This document shows, in pieces, positions 28,300-40,083 of a stretch of DNA of 64,000 nucleotides (its first letter is position 1; each line of letters starts with the position of its first letter). The notes under the pieces were generated by a model. It saw only the letters and a program-made list of their open reading frames with translations, searched no databases and was not told the DNA's origin. Where the stretch lies: NCBI GenBank assembly GCA_003439945.1, contig QVRM01002264.1, forward strand, positions 41,191 through 105,190, written 5' to 3'. The translations under genes were made by a program, and so were the position numbers. Origin of the DNA: Dermanyssus gallinae. Lineage: Eukaryota; Arthropoda; Arachnida; Mesostigmata; Dermanyssidae.

Positions 28300-28960
28300 T
28301 GTGTTACCTTCTTTTAGGTTAAGAAGACGCTGGCGAAACTGCTCTCCGTCCCTCTATTGGATAGGATTTCCTGCTTCGTGAGGTGTTTTCTCCTTTTGAT
28401 CTTTTAAAGATACAAAAGATATATAGAACCTGAGTAAACATTTTGACCTGCACCGTGATCTTTGCGCCTATTGTCGGTAGCGACGTCTTGGTGAACGCTA
28501 CAGAATGCGACCTTGAAGCTGATGAATGCCGGGTTTTTCACCTCGTTTAGACGCGCTTTCATGCCACTGAATAGGCATTGCCAAAATGTACACCAATTTC
28601 GGTAAAACGCTCGGGTCGCGTTATGTCATAAACTTGTGCAACAAAACGGTCAGTCAAAATCTTGAAAGGGATGTTCGTTAGAGAAATCTCCCGGTAATGT
28701 TCGAGTTTTGTTAGTTCACAATCTTCTTTTACTAGTGCCAACACAGCTTTTTTACCATTCCTCATGAGCTTCACTCTGGGCTATGATGCACTGAAGCAAA
28801 ATGCTAGTATTGAGGTAAGATGTCTGCTGCTCTCTGTACAGCTTTTTTATACATTTTATCCTAGCCATTTTAGATTGTATACTCTCACAAACTTCACAAA
28901 CAACAGTCAGTAACATTTTTCAGTGCTCTGCTAATTGTATAATCATACCAGTCTCGAAAT
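28300..28960 (-). pseudogene. L1/Tx1-like LINE RT fragment
   Basis: Minus strand. 'KKLYREQQTSYLN' (about 28840), 'RNGKKAVLALVKEDCELTKL' then 'EHYREISLTNIPFKIL' (28760-28660) is the classic 'HYRPISL.N..YKIL' RT start of the L1/Tx1 group. Further left, in other frames, come a damaged box A and a region equivalent to 'FPI.RGVRQG' (about 28360-28330). Multiple frameshifts; no complete domain. Confidence 0.7.
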
Positions 28961-29410
28961 GTGGTGATGTTTGTTACCAAGAGAAGATGAGTACAAGTTA
29001 GACCATCGCATTATTTCTCTTAAAAAACTCGATTCAATTTCTAATGATGATTATAACGCCCGAACTTATTTTAATTGGAACAGCACATGGATGGTTCCAT
29101 CGGGGGCCGCCGACTTCGAAATGCTGTTTTTCTGTTTTATCCTTAAGAACTTACTGGAAATATGCATAAAGGTTCACAAGAGTATCTGCGCATATAGACT
29201 GCATTTAGTCGAAGACTCTTTTGAAGCTGAACTGTCAAACTTACCCCACTAGACACAATAACCCTTTTGCGGAACTATTTGATTGGGCTCAGCGAGCTGC
29301 CAGACGCAACGGCGGTCTTTGCACTTTCTCGCCCGGTGGGACGGTCGCTGAAGTGTTATATAATGATGACTGTTTTGTAATTATGTACCATGCAAAGTTA
29401 TTGCGAAATA

Positions 29411-29414
<4 letters not shown>
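28961..29414. other. No recognised gene
   Basis: Open frames of 83 and 93 codons exist on the plus strand but neither matches a family I know. A segment starting at 29236 after a pyrimidine-rich AG could be an exon; its donor side is poor. Confidence 0.3.

Positions 29415-29455
<41 letters not shown>
29415..29455. repeat. (TA)n
   Basis: About 40 bp of pure TA. Confidence 0.97.
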
Positions 29456-29457
<2 letters not shown>

Positions 29458-29916
29458 ATTGGGCTGGTTTGAAAGCATACGAAACTGCACATATTGTTAT
29501 ATGTTTCCCCGTCGTTCGTTAGACTAGTGCTCGTATTGGCCAAACTGTTCGATCAGACTAACGATCGAAGCTGCACACACCGACAGAGTCAACAACATTC
29601 TGTTCGCAGAACCTTGCACAATTGTTACGCGCTCGCGATCTGGATTGATTTGGCAAGTCTTATCACTTGCCGAACATAGACAATGCCCGAATATGCAGTG
29701 TTTTAGATCCTCAGACCAGCGAACCAGAATTATCAAGTTGACTCTATGACGCGTTGTTGCCTAAGTGAGTTTATTTTTTTACCAGTTTGTGACAATCATT
29801 TGTCGTCTTATACTGTATACTACTGAAATGCTGTATGTGGGCAGGGCGCTTTCCACAGTCGAAACCTCGAGAGTAGCTTAGCAGTGGTGATGGTAAACTC
29901 ATTCCTTCTTTAACAG

Positions 29917-30543
29917 AGACTCATCGCCAGACTACTGGCGTTACCGACTAAAACTCCAGATTTTCAGTGGTCTGGAAACTTTCGCAAAGCAGCCTTTCTT
30001 AAGCTTCGCTCCAGGCCACCCAGGTGTTCGGTTAGTATTACTATGGGTAGGTAGGAGCCGTGGGTGCTTGGTGACGGGCATCAAAAGCATAGCAAAGGAG
30101 ACGGCAGTGGCGGGGACAAAAGTGTGGTTTCTCGTACGAATAAAGACATTTTAGAATGGAATCTGACAGACTTGAGCTTTTGGAGAGAGAGTGAACTCGA
30201 GAGTACGACTATCAATCATTTCACTGGGTCATATATCTGCAGCGTCAAAACGAGGAGAAAAGAAACAAATGTTTATTGTTGTTGTCAAAATGTAGCAGCA
30301 TCACAATAACATCACAATTATATTACTGTTGTCCATCTGACCATCGTAATTGGCAACAATGCTGTTTTGTCATAGCCGATAGGTGCTCATTATGACGGTC
30401 TGGTAAAATTCGGCCCGATGGCCAAAACGGACATCACGTCACGTCGTAAGCACATGATACCTGGCCCGAAAGAGCGTACAATCGGTGTGGTGATTCGACA
30501 ACAGCTGCCAAATGCCGCTTATGTTTTTGGGCGTTCCGGATGA
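29917..30543 (+). CDS. Possible last two exons of an unrecognised gene
   Basis: Exon-like segment 29917-30030 has a good acceptor (TTCTTTAACAG) and donor (GTTAGT). A second begins after TTTTGTCATAG at 30376 and runs 55 open codons to TGA at 30541-30543, with AATAAA 23 bp further on (30566-30571). With these best splice sites the join is phase 0. An alternative pair (donor at 30024, acceptor ending 30382) joins another frame in phase 1, giving 'SPDYWRYRLKLQIFSGLE' before 'AHYDGLVKFGPMAKTD'. The last exon ends 'QQLPNAAYVFGRSG' in either case. I do not recognise the protein and upstream exons are not settled. It may still be chance. Confidence 0.3.
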
Positions 30544-30565
30544 TACATAGAAGGATAACGCGTCG

Positions 30566-30571
30566 AATAAA
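30566..30571 (+). terminator. Candidate poly(A) signal
   Basis: AATAAA, 23 bp after the stop codon of the possible terminal exon at 30376-30543. In AT-rich DNA a single hexamer is weak evidence. Confidence 0.3.
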
Positions 30572-30599
30572 TTCAACTATAATTAATAAGGCACGTTTC

Positions 30600-32010
30600 A
30601 CCAGGCATAATATTCAGACTTCACATCATTTGCAGCGCATTGCACTTCCTGAGCTGTGACAGCAGCACTAAAGGATAACGCATTGGGCTCGAATCTCTAC
30701 GTGCCTGAGATAACGTCAGCAGCTGTCTCCCGTGGGCAAATTCCAGCGATGGTTTTAGTACGAATTGAGGCGAAAATTCGTTTAGCGCGTCTGTCACTTC
30801 ATGGGCATCCCTCCCCGACCTCTTGCCCATCGACTAGCAGACGCTTTGGTATCGTGGCCTTCGTTTTTCCTACGGCCGAAAATTTTATTATGAGATGTTC
30901 ACAGTTTTGCAGATTGATCACTAGCAGCTGCAGGCGGAATCTCCAAGCAGGCGACCCTTGTCTTCCAGAGCTTCTTTCTGTCATTTGCTTGCTATAGCTG
31001 CAGCGTGTCCCTCTCATCTGCGTCTATTTGTAACGCTACCGTCGACGCACCATAGGTCAACCACAGGTCCTAGCATAGCTAGCTCATGGCCAAGACAAGA
31101 AGTACAATCTGGCTTATTGTAAACCCTACGCTGCCAATGAGAAACATTCGTCGTACAGACACCGAATGTCCCTATTGTACAATTCGTTATCCTCATTGGG
31201 ATCATCCGTGTTGAGAGCTGGGAATCAGTCCACCTTAGTGACACCGTCTTGAACCTGTCCTAGACTTTCGTAATTGAGCCATCGGCAGCTCGAGCGAGAC
31301 TCAGGTGTGGCAGCAAACTGCGGCAATTGCCGTGTTGCCCGCTAACACGATCCCCACAGGGCAACGATCGGATAATTCGACCACCGTGTCTGATAAGAGT
31401 GCACTCCTACTCCGTCAAGGCCAGGGCGATTAAGACGCATTCCATGGCGTGCACATTGTCGTGATTGCTTCACCTGATAGTGGTACCCACGAGATCGAGC
31501 GCACAGTGCGTGCAGACTGAGAGACCTCTACCTCCACTCCAGGTCTGCAGGCAGATATGGATTGTGGTCCTACAAGCAGCAAACGAGTTGGTCGGCCTCA
31601 TCAAATTAGGCCTTTCGACTGCAACAACATCTCAGTTCACATGTGTGCCGTTCATAAGCTCCATGAGCTCGTAGAACCTCGCTCTGGAACGGAGGTCTCG
31701 CGCGTTCACCTGCAAACCTGGTATAGCCGTTAAATATGTCGTGAAGCGCCACCAGCATACAGGGACGAGATACCTCCAACAGGTGAACGCCCTCAGAAAC
31801 GAGGTCATCTCTTGGCGAGGCGTGCGCAGCACCGACGGGTCGTACTGACGGCGAGTCCTCAGCGCCCACCCGTCTACGACCCGGAAGTCAGCAAAGAAAC
31901 TACGCACCCTGAGTCCATCCTCTCGCCAACGCCCATCGGATTGCAGTCGTCTAAGGTCTGTAACGACAGGGACATAGGAACAAGGTGGCAATGCTCTATA
32001 GGAACAACGT
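30600..32010. other. Unrecognised, possibly ancient LINE or gene relic
   Basis: This 1.4-kb stretch is GC-richer than its surroundings and has overlapping open frames of 60-119 codons on both strands. Frames such as plus-strand 'YLQQVNALRNEVISWRGV' near 31770 look protein-like. I could not place any of them in a family, and the frames break often. Confidence 0.3.
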
Positions 32011-32706
32011 AACGATGGTCTATAGGGTCAAAGGAACGATGTTCTTCAGCAGGTCGTTTTATGTAAATCCCAGTAGTCTACTGGCAGACTAAATTTATGT
32101 TTACTTTGGGTCTTTTAGCATTCTATATCGTTTAGCTAACAACTAAGTTATAGCCTATATACCATGAGACGCAGGCATTTTCTTAGGAATCGATCACGAG
32201 ATCGTAGATTCACAGTAGCGCATGACAAAGGGAGAGAGAGGATGAGATAGCGAGAGAGCGCGCGAAAGCAAGTGAGACAGCCCCCGAAATGGCGACACGA
32301 CACAATTGAAATCATGCACTTTACCAAGGCGTCTCTCTGTCAGTTGAGGGCTCATGCGGTTGTGTCCGCTTGTGTACAGCTAGATGCTTCCTGAGTTGGC
32401 GGATAGCGCCGCCGGCATTGTCACTCATTGACACCCGCACGAGCGGACTGCCCCAACAGAAGCACAAAAAGTGGCTTTTAGGCAGATGTCGCTGCTATTA
32501 GCCGGCCTTTATGCTGCTACAAAAAGCTGACCTTTAGGTAGTCACCACCAGTTGTTGTGTCTTGACAACGACAATACAATACAAGCTAATACTACTACTA
32601 CTACTACTACCATGAACAGAACAACATCGCAGCAAAGGCCGTGACAACAATAATATCGATGGTGTGATCACAGCAACCATAACCGAAGCAACAGTGTAGC
32701 AACAAT

Positions 32707-32747
<41 letters not shown>

Positions 32748-33989
32748 AACAACAACAACAACAACAAGGCCGACGAACCTTCGCTCCGTGACTTTTGACT
32801 TATGCCGACGTGAATAATATAGTACCGAAAGGTGATGTGATAATAAAACTTAGGCGAGAGCCGTCCACGTGTCGAATAACTTTATTCAAGGTAACCCGTA
32901 TCAGCCAGCGCTGAGTTATGGGCTAGGGTCATCCCGATCTGATCTGCCATCTAGAATCAGCAATAGGTGGAATGTCGTCGTTAACGTCCAGTAAAAAAAA
33001 ACAACCGCAACCCTGGACACGAAACGGACATAACATATAACATTCGAGAGCGCCGCATCATAGGTTGATGTTGTGAGAAATTAGAAATACGTTGACGCTT
33101 TTCTACTACCATTTCGACCATAAAATGTTTCGATATCTAACACAATTTAATGGCTTTTGAGTGGTCAGCAGGTCAGATGCTCGCTATAGCAATAGAGCAC
33201 CATCTAACTGCCGTCGGTGATATTATTCGAATTCTTATTATTGTGCGTTTTTCACTTTGATACTCCCTTGGAGAATGGTCAGTAACAATAAAGTTCACTT
33301 CGTTATGACGTCTCTGCATGCGCCGCGTGCGTGATTTGGCCCAAGTGGAAACTTACGACTAAGGTCGTCATTGTCGCCGTTAAAACACGCAAAGTTTTAC
33401 TAGTAATGATTGCAGCGAGTGTAATAAAAAATAAAAATAACTAAAATAATAGAGAGCCAAGATTGCACACAGGTTCTGCACAGGGTATGCACTCACTGTT
33501 AGTAGCAGTACTGTGTGGCTGAAGTTTGAGTGCATGTACGAGAACATACACAAAGGGTCCAGACTCTAAATTGGCGCGTACTTTATTGCCTCTTTTCGAG
33601 CTCGTACTTAAATGAAAACAGATACTTAGGTGGCATTATTTGCGTAAGTCGACTAAGAAGTTCCTGGCGAGCCGTTTTTTTATTGAATATAACTCTTGTC
33701 CACGCTGATTGCGTTTTTAATTTGGGGCCTAGACCCTATGCAAGCTCGTCTCAAAAAGTCTCAATTTAAATTGTTTATCGCTTTCCTAATAGCAACAATC
33801 AATCGTTTGGCGAATTTGTTTTTCGTATAAATATATTTGGTTCTGTCGGACAAAGCAGCCTACTTATGTCCACCTGCCCTTCCTTTTTTCTACGGAAAAA
33901 CTGCTCATTCTCGACCTTTCCAAGTAGCTTGTAGATTGCTTCATTAAAGCCTTGGAATCTGAACACCTGTCTTAACTGGTAGCCTATCT
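32011..33989. other. About 2 kb with no gene; (CAA)n inside
   Basis: Contains the (CAA)n microsatellite at 32701-32766 preceded by (TAC)n near 32590. Otherwise no motif recognised. Confidence 0.45.
32701..32766. repeat. (CAA)n microsatellite
   Basis: About 66 bp of AAC/CAA with two interruptions on the plus strand. Confidence 0.97.
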
Positions 33990-34960
33990 TCCCGTGGGGC
34001 CTCTCGAACCATGCATGTTTGTCCTGTCTGTGCCAGCTTTGTTCGACAATCTCTCATTTATCAGTTGCCTGAGGCAAACATGTCACCTTATCGGAAAACC
34101 CCACGCTAACAGTCCAGCTAGGGCAAAACGCTGTAATAAACGCCACCCGCTCGAACAATGCCACGTATCGCCAGTAATCTCTGACTGCCCCGGAGCAGAT
34201 GCTGCTTGCGGGCTCCACTGCACTGTACAACGCATATAACAGCGCCGAGTCCACCACGATTGACAATGGTCTAGCATCACGCCTAGATCCTGTACCTGTT
34301 CTTTCGTACTTGCCACCAGCATCCATCTCAGTCGTAACACCACCTGGCGTATGTTGTTCTGGCCGCACAGGAGGAATGCCTCCGTTTTTGTTCCGCCACT
34401 TGTATATGTGCGGGGTTTTAATCGAACTCTCCAGAGCTTCACTAGCCTTTCCTTCGAGTGGCTTGGACCCCAACTAAATGCAAACTAAATGTAAACTGCT
34501 CGTCTGGAATTCCGACTCCGATTTAACAATTTTCGAAATCACGAAAAATCAGCTACTGGGCTGCAGGACACTCAACGCAAAAAAAAAATTCTAGAGGTGC
34601 CTTTACTTCAGAGCCGTAACCCCAGTCCGTGCTGCAGAAGCTGTTGGGAACGCAGAGTACTGCGTCAGAGCGCCTCCCTCTGATAGGAAGGATGTCATAG
34701 TGGCATTTACCTGCTAGGGTGTCAATGAGCTCACGGTCGATACGATAACCAACCTGTTCGACATACAGCTGGACGATACAGCTAAACGACATATGTGTAT
34801 GCCAGTTGCCAAGGTGGGCCCAGGCCTGATGCGTATCAGACCCGGTACAGACTGGCTACAGTACTTGCACCCATGCGACAATTGCGGCCACACGTCAGGT
34901 TTACAGGCTAGGGTCTTTGACCTCCGCGACGAAACCCGTCAGGCCGAATTCCCCTTCATG
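33990..34960 (-). pseudogene. R1-clade LINE RT remnant
   Basis: Minus strand. From the right, 'YRIDRELIDT' and 'RSDAVLCVPNSFCSTDWGYG' (about 34720-34600) take the place of the box A to box B region, with the GVPQGSVLGP motif no longer legible. After a gap, 'KTEAFLLCGQNNIRQVVLRL' (about 34390-34330) and 'EQVQDLGVMLDH' follow, the R1 block after the active site. Frames are mixed and the piece is heavily mutated. Confidence 0.65.
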
Positions 34961-35279
34961 TGAGACCAACAAACAGCCTGGCTGAGCTATTCGAAATTTC
35001 ATCAAAATACATTACATCTCAAAGTGAATGATCGTCCCCCTTCCCCCCCGGGGATTCCCTCCTCCGGGCATAAGTACGCCCGTTCACCTATTGACAAAGC
35101 GAACAAGGATTCTACTATTTTTATTTTCATTTGTTTAAAATACCGTGGGTGGGTATGTAAATACGAATATAATATATGTATGACCAACAATGACAGCATT
35201 TGCCGCTCTTTGGGTTCATGAAACCCAGTAGACCGACATAGTAGATGATAAAATCCGTGAACACTGTAGCGAGTATTAA
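34961..35279. other. No recognised feature
   Basis: About 320 bp between two LINE remnants; a C-rich run at 35037-35049 is the only notable composition. Confidence 0.4.
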
Positions 35280-37075
35280 GGTGACGACATGGCCGAAGAG
35301 AGTCCTTTCAGGCGTGGTTAGTCATAGCTGGTGATAGATAAAACTCTGCGGGAATTAGAGACATTTTTTGAGAATACTCATGCCAAAACGTTTTCAGGGA
35401 GACTGGTTGCGGCTAATTAAAGCGGTCTACGAGTTCATTCATAAATTATATTGAACCCGCAAACATGTATACTAATCTGTTGCGTAAATTCGACGGAAGC
35501 CCAAGTACTCGCTCCAAGAAAGCTGGCTTCACCCTATCCAACTGCGATAACTGCAAAGTGCTAAAATTCCTCTATGTCTCTTGGATACCGTAAGCAGCTA
35601 CGGATGCCACTTTAGAATTAAAACATTTTTTAAGGAGGTTGTTTTTAATTCTAGACTATCCTCCGTCCCCTATGGGCTTGGCACTTAACCTGAGGTATAT
35701 CTTCAATGCACCGAGGGCCGGACATGTTAAGATATCTAGGGTTTCTCCAACAGTCCTTGTGGCAGCATGGCCGCTGACTCTCAGCGGTATGGTTTATCAT
35801 CTATTCTCAATGAGCATCGCTCAAAGAAAATTCGACCAACAACAGGGATTGAACCGGCGACACCCCGGTAAATGACAACCATGACTAGCGCACTAGTCCC
35901 CTAGACCACGCCGCCACTACGGATGCCACTTTGAGCGTGAATAACGATATGGCCGTCCAAACGGACAACTGTGTTGGTTTTCTGATACTCGCTGCCGCGA
36001 TAAGCGCAGTTACATGTTGTGAAATGGTTGTACCTTGAGACGAGAAAATTACCCTGAGATAGCAAAGGGTTTCTACGAACTGCACTTGTTCACCGTGAAA
36101 TCGCAGTTTATCTGCGCGGACTCGTTGCCCGCCACGCCGAAACCATACGGCCTTGGTTTTTGACACGTTTACTATGAGGCCATTCTGCGAGAAATATTCA
36201 TCAAGTGTGCAAAGTGCAGCCTCTAGGTCAGTACGGATTCTGCTGAATATTACCAGATCATCTGCGTAGAGCAGGCTTATGACTGTTGAGTACCGCTTTT
36301 TCGTGATGCGTGGCAGATCGCTGAGTAACGTTATGAATAGCAATGAGCTGAGATTGTCGCCTTGCGGATAACCAGTCGTTTGATCAAACGTGTTATGCTC
36401 ACACACACACACCATCATCGAGGATAATTTGGTTAGCCTTTAGAAGTGCGCAGAGTAGAGTCGGCACTCTTGGTCCAACTCCAGCCTGTCCCTACTTATT
36501 TAACACAACGTCGCGGGGTGCGATGTCGAACAAAGGAAGTCGTGATCTGCTCAAGAAGTACTTCGCAGGGTGAGAAAGTGGAACGTCCGGTCCTGGAGCC
36601 ATGCTGCTTATCTGGAAGAAATCCTAAAGCTATCAGAAAATCAATGAAACCTCTTGTAAGTATTCTTGAGAGTAGTTGGTAGACACAACTTCTTTTTTAT
36701 ATCGGCCGCCACGCGGAAGGGCCCGAAGGAGCTCCTTTACCTTTTGGAATTACTTTAAGAAGGCATTTACACCACTTGGCTGGCAGTGCGCCCTCAGAGG
36801 GGCATCTGTTAGAACGGGATTGCCATATAGGCACAATGAGATGTCCCTGCCGACGGTGTTCATTCCTCACAAGATTTGGCCCGAATGCCTTGTTGTTTTG
36901 TATACGAACGAGAACAACATTCACTTTGTCTAGACTAAACGGTTCTTCAAAAGCCTCAGGGAAAAATCTCTCGAAAGCTTTGAGCTTGTATGAAATAGGA
37001 ATCTCGAGAGGTACCGTATCCGCGTGGGTAAAATCTGCTTGAATGTGGCCCAAGAGTATTTCAGATGGGATTAGA
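35280..37075 (-). pseudogene. LINE RT (YADD type), split by a SINE
   Basis: Minus strand, in order: pre-RT 'FEEPFSLDKVNVVLVRIQNN' (about 36930), RT start 'LLKVIPKGKGAPSG' (36750), 'RGFIDFLIALGFLPDKQHG' (36640), box B 'TTGYPQGDNLSSLLF' (36365) and box C 'LLYADDLVIFS' (36270). Then come 'VNVSKTKAVWFRRGG' (36160), and left of the SINE 'LDRVKPAFLERVLGLPSN' (about 35530-35480). Removing the SINE and one target copy restores the frame at 'FTLKVASVAAYGIQ', so the SINE landed in an already integrated LINE. RT boxes B and C survive but the chain has stops and frameshifts. The family is shared with the elements at 53740 and 57850. Confidence 0.8.
35614..35916 (-). mobile_element. tRNA-derived SINE A, full copy with 16-bp target duplication
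   Basis: 303-bp element on the minus strand. Head at 35916; box A TGGTCTAGGGGA is 35908-35897 and box B GGTTCAATCCC is 35855-35845 (reverse complement). The body runs to a tail rich in A and T at 35614. CTACGGATGCCACTTT occurs at 35598-35613 and again at 35917-35932, a perfect 16-bp target-site duplication. The tRNA head and long non-tRNA body make this a Pol III-type SINE mobilised by a LINE. Confidence 0.9.
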
Positions 37076-37419
37076 CAGCTTGTAAAGTTATAAGGCTGCC
37101 GTGTGATAAGGTAGGGTTTTGCTGTGCCTTCAGTATAAGGAGGCGTTCTTGTTGGTCGGCAAATGACCGCCTGTTGAAGTCTTGAAGCTTCTGATAATGC
37201 TATCGTGTGATTGAGTAAATATTCGCCGCAGCTGGGTCATAGGACGATTGGTAGAGGGCTCTAAGTCGAACTTGCTTTAGCGCAAAGCAATCACTTCCAA
37301 GGATTCTACTACGGGCTAAGCTTAGGGCAACCATTCAGCTCGTTTTGATGCACGTTCGACGACAACAATAGATACGCTAATGTGTTTGTTGATCAATCGC
37401 TTATTGTAATCTGAATATA

Positions 37420-37540
37420 TATATAATCGACGCAATAAAGTGGTAGAGACGGCCGAGGTCTAAGAGTGTCACTAGGAGCTGCGGGTTCAAGCACGACGCG
37501 CCGCATACCTATTCCAGCCGACCTCTGCTCTGATTTGCAG
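37420..37540 (+). mobile_element. tRNA-like SINE fragment (family D), copy 1
   Basis: GTGGTAGAGACGGCCGA at 37440 and ACTAGGAG followed by GCGGGTTCAAGCACG near 37470-37495 look like degenerate box A and box B. The same layout recurs at 46645-46750. No target duplication visible. Confidence 0.5.
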
Positions 37541-37579
37541 ATTTGGATCAAAGTTATGAACAAAGCTATCTAGCTGCTA

Positions 37580-38400
37580 AAAGCGCCACTCACGGAAGCG
37601 ACCGTAGAGGATGCGCCCAGAAGAATTTCGCAGACACGTCGCTCGCAACAACCGATGGTGCCGCCGATTCAAAGCCCTAGACGCGCACCCAGCTTAATGC
37701 GCCAGCTTTCAGAAGGCGTAGCCCACTAGAGCGTTTTGATGAGGTGTTCCGGGAGGTTCTATAATCTCTGCTAAACGTTGATTTTGAATATCTGTGTTGG
37801 ACTCTAGCTGCGCTACCATTTGATGCTGGTGGCTTAGAGAGTACGCACGTACCTGGGCTCGTTGCCCGAATTCAAGAAGCTTGTCGCCGCCATCGGGGTT
37901 CCCACTGAGAATTGTATCACCGATTTAACGCAGGCAGCACTCCCTAACTTTCGCAACCAGTGGGATTCACTGCCGGAGTACAAAACACAAGGATCTCTGG
38001 ATCGGATCGTGCTATCTCGACTCCAATGCGACCTAGAAAACTAGGTTCCCGACATCTCAGGGAGGGCCCGTTTAAAAGCGTGCTTTGATCAAATAACTCA
38101 CAAGTGGCTTCATACCTTTCCCTCGCCGCAACTGGGGACGATAAAAAGCTTTGCATTGTGTCCGGTTTGCAGTTAGGAGGGTAGTTTGCGCACCCTACCC
38201 ATGCAACAATGTGATTTTCACGCATTTCACTCGTCCTACGTTTGCAGTTCATAATTCAGCCGACCGCTATAGTCTATGCAATTTATTAAGAATCTGGACC
38301 GGAGAGTCATCGCTGCAACCCAGGACCCGGGAGCACTGCGCTGCGGAAGGGTCTCTTCCGTCAGCCGTAGGGCCCCCATTGTTGTTTGCTAATGAAAATA
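37580..38400 (+). pseudogene. LINE ORF2 C-terminal part (same type as 8955-9530)
   Basis: Plus strand, several frames: 'LAALPFDAGGLESTHVPGL' (about 37808), 'HKWLHTFPSPQLGT' (around 38100-38140), then 'LCIVSGLQLGG' and a region with the spacing of the conserved 'CTPH.C..CG' block. This is the post-RT C-terminal region of the LINE subtype whose RT has GLQQGDP and WYFDDG. Multiple stops. Confidence 0.55.
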
Positions 38401-39040
38401 AAATAAGCCTATATATATATATATATCGGGATATGAACCCTGGCATAAGATGTTCTCGTGCATCCTGGCGTACGACATTTTTGATTTATACGAGTTCGAC
38501 TCAAATTTAACTATTGATTCTGACCTCTAAGGACCTCTGCTGTGGAGTCGCCTCGTTGACGACGAAACCAAACGCGCGGCAGACTCTATCTAGCTGACAG
38601 GTGAAGCATTAATCGACACAACAGAACGCAACCAAAACGTTTCTTGTGTGTTTACCTTGACATATGCCGAGCAAACATATCGTTTATGTGTTGAGTGCGT
38701 GCAACTGCATTCAGGTAGCCGGCGCACCTTGACTTCTTGGTCGAGAGCTTGGTCTAACTTCAAAGAAGTTGTGTGCTAGGGTTCATTTTGTTGCAACTGA
38801 AATAACAGCCGCACGCTCTGGCTTAATAGTAGCAATGTTTGCGATTTCTGCTAGATGAATGTCTTCGCGGTTCGAGGAACGAATCTCCAACGAGCCTCCT
38901 AATAAAATGTGCCCTTCCAAGTAAGCAAGTCAGTGAGTTCTAAACCGATTTAGTGTGTTGACGCTTGCCATTTCACATACGAGCAAGCGGCGGACGTTTC
39001 CGTTGCTTGCAAAATATCTGCCGGCGATAAACACGGCGAC
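38401..39040. other. No recognised gene
   Basis: Short (TA)n at 38411-38426; nothing else I can support. Confidence 0.4.
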
Positions 39041-39149
39041 GTTACGTGTGTCTAATCGTTAGTGGTGTTGCATATCTAAATCAGGCCAACTTCCGTCCGG
39101 ACGACTTCGGACCGACCCTGTCGAAATCGCGAGATTTCCAACCAGTCGG

Positions 39150-39252
39150 TGAACAGCTTTGTGCTCTACGTTTTTGTTCGGGCCAACACAGCACACGAAT
39201 TTGCCGATGGGCGTCAATAGCGACGGCGACGACGACGGCAACAATAACAACG

Positions 39253-39292
<40 letters not shown>

Positions 39293-39300
39293 AGATTTGG
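39150..39300. repeat. GAC/AAC trinucleotide array
   Basis: (GAC)n changing into (AAC)n at 39220-39292, at the start of a GC-richer block (about 39.0-40.8 kb). Confidence 0.9.
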
Positions 39301-39629
39301 GTGAAAAGCCATGCTGTACGTGGGGAGAGTCGAGGCGGCAAGGTCAGTAGTATTCGTTCCGCCCGTTCGGAGATTCGTGGGGTAGCAGATGGCCTTGAAG
39401 GCGGGAACGGGGATGGGGTTGTTTTTGGGTGTCGCCTTGATCATCATCAGCAGCAGCAGTATCATCATCATCATCACCGTCATCACGGCCACCACCATTA
39501 TCGCCATTATGAATATCGTGGTCGTGGCCGTCGTCGTAATTGTTGTCGTTGTCGTTGCTGTGGTGGTTGTTGTAGTTATTGTTGGAACCACGTTTGTTGC
39601 CAATGCTGTTATTGTAGCTATGCTGTAGT

Positions 39630-40083
39630 AACTCTTGTTGTTGTTGTTGTTGTTGTTGTTGCTGTAGCTGTAGATGTTGTTGTTGTATAGGTTGTTATTA
39701 TTGTTCTTGTTGTTGAAGCTGTTGTTGTTGTTGTTGTAGCTGTAGATGTTGTTGTTGTATAGGTTGTTATTATTGTTCTTGTTGTTGAAGCTGTTGTTGT
39801 TGCTGGAGCTGTAGATGTTGTTGTTGTATAGGTTGTTATTATTGTTCTTGTTGTTGAAGCTGTTGTTGTTGTTGTAACTGTAGATGTTGTTGTATAGGTT
39901 GTTATTATTGTTCTTGTTGTTGAAGCTGTTGTTGTTGCTGTAGCTGTAGATGTTGTTGTTGTATAGGTTGTTATTATTGTTCTTGTTGTTGAAGCTGTTG
40001 TTGTTGTTGTTGCTGTAGCTGTAGATGTTGTTGTTGTATAGGTTGTTATTATTGTTTTTGTTGTTGAAGCTGTTGTTGTTGTG
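39630..40083. repeat. 66-75-bp minisatellite of GTT-rich units, about six copies
   Basis: Each unit carries GCTGTAGATGTTGTTGTTGT, then ATAGGTTGTTATTATTGTT and TGTTGAAGC. The ATAGG marker lies at 39687, 39759, 39828, 39894, 39963 and 40038, so spacing is 72, 69, 66, 69 and 75 bp, always a multiple of three. On the minus strand the array is open and belongs to a 284-codon frame (39618-40472) rich in Thr and Ala. No promoter, signal peptide or splice support was found for that frame. Confidence 0.95.

Noticed and set aside
30600..32010. A second R1 endonuclease or ORF1 copy
   Set aside because: I looked for knuckle, DFN and SDH motifs and could not find any in order, so it is left as unrecognised.
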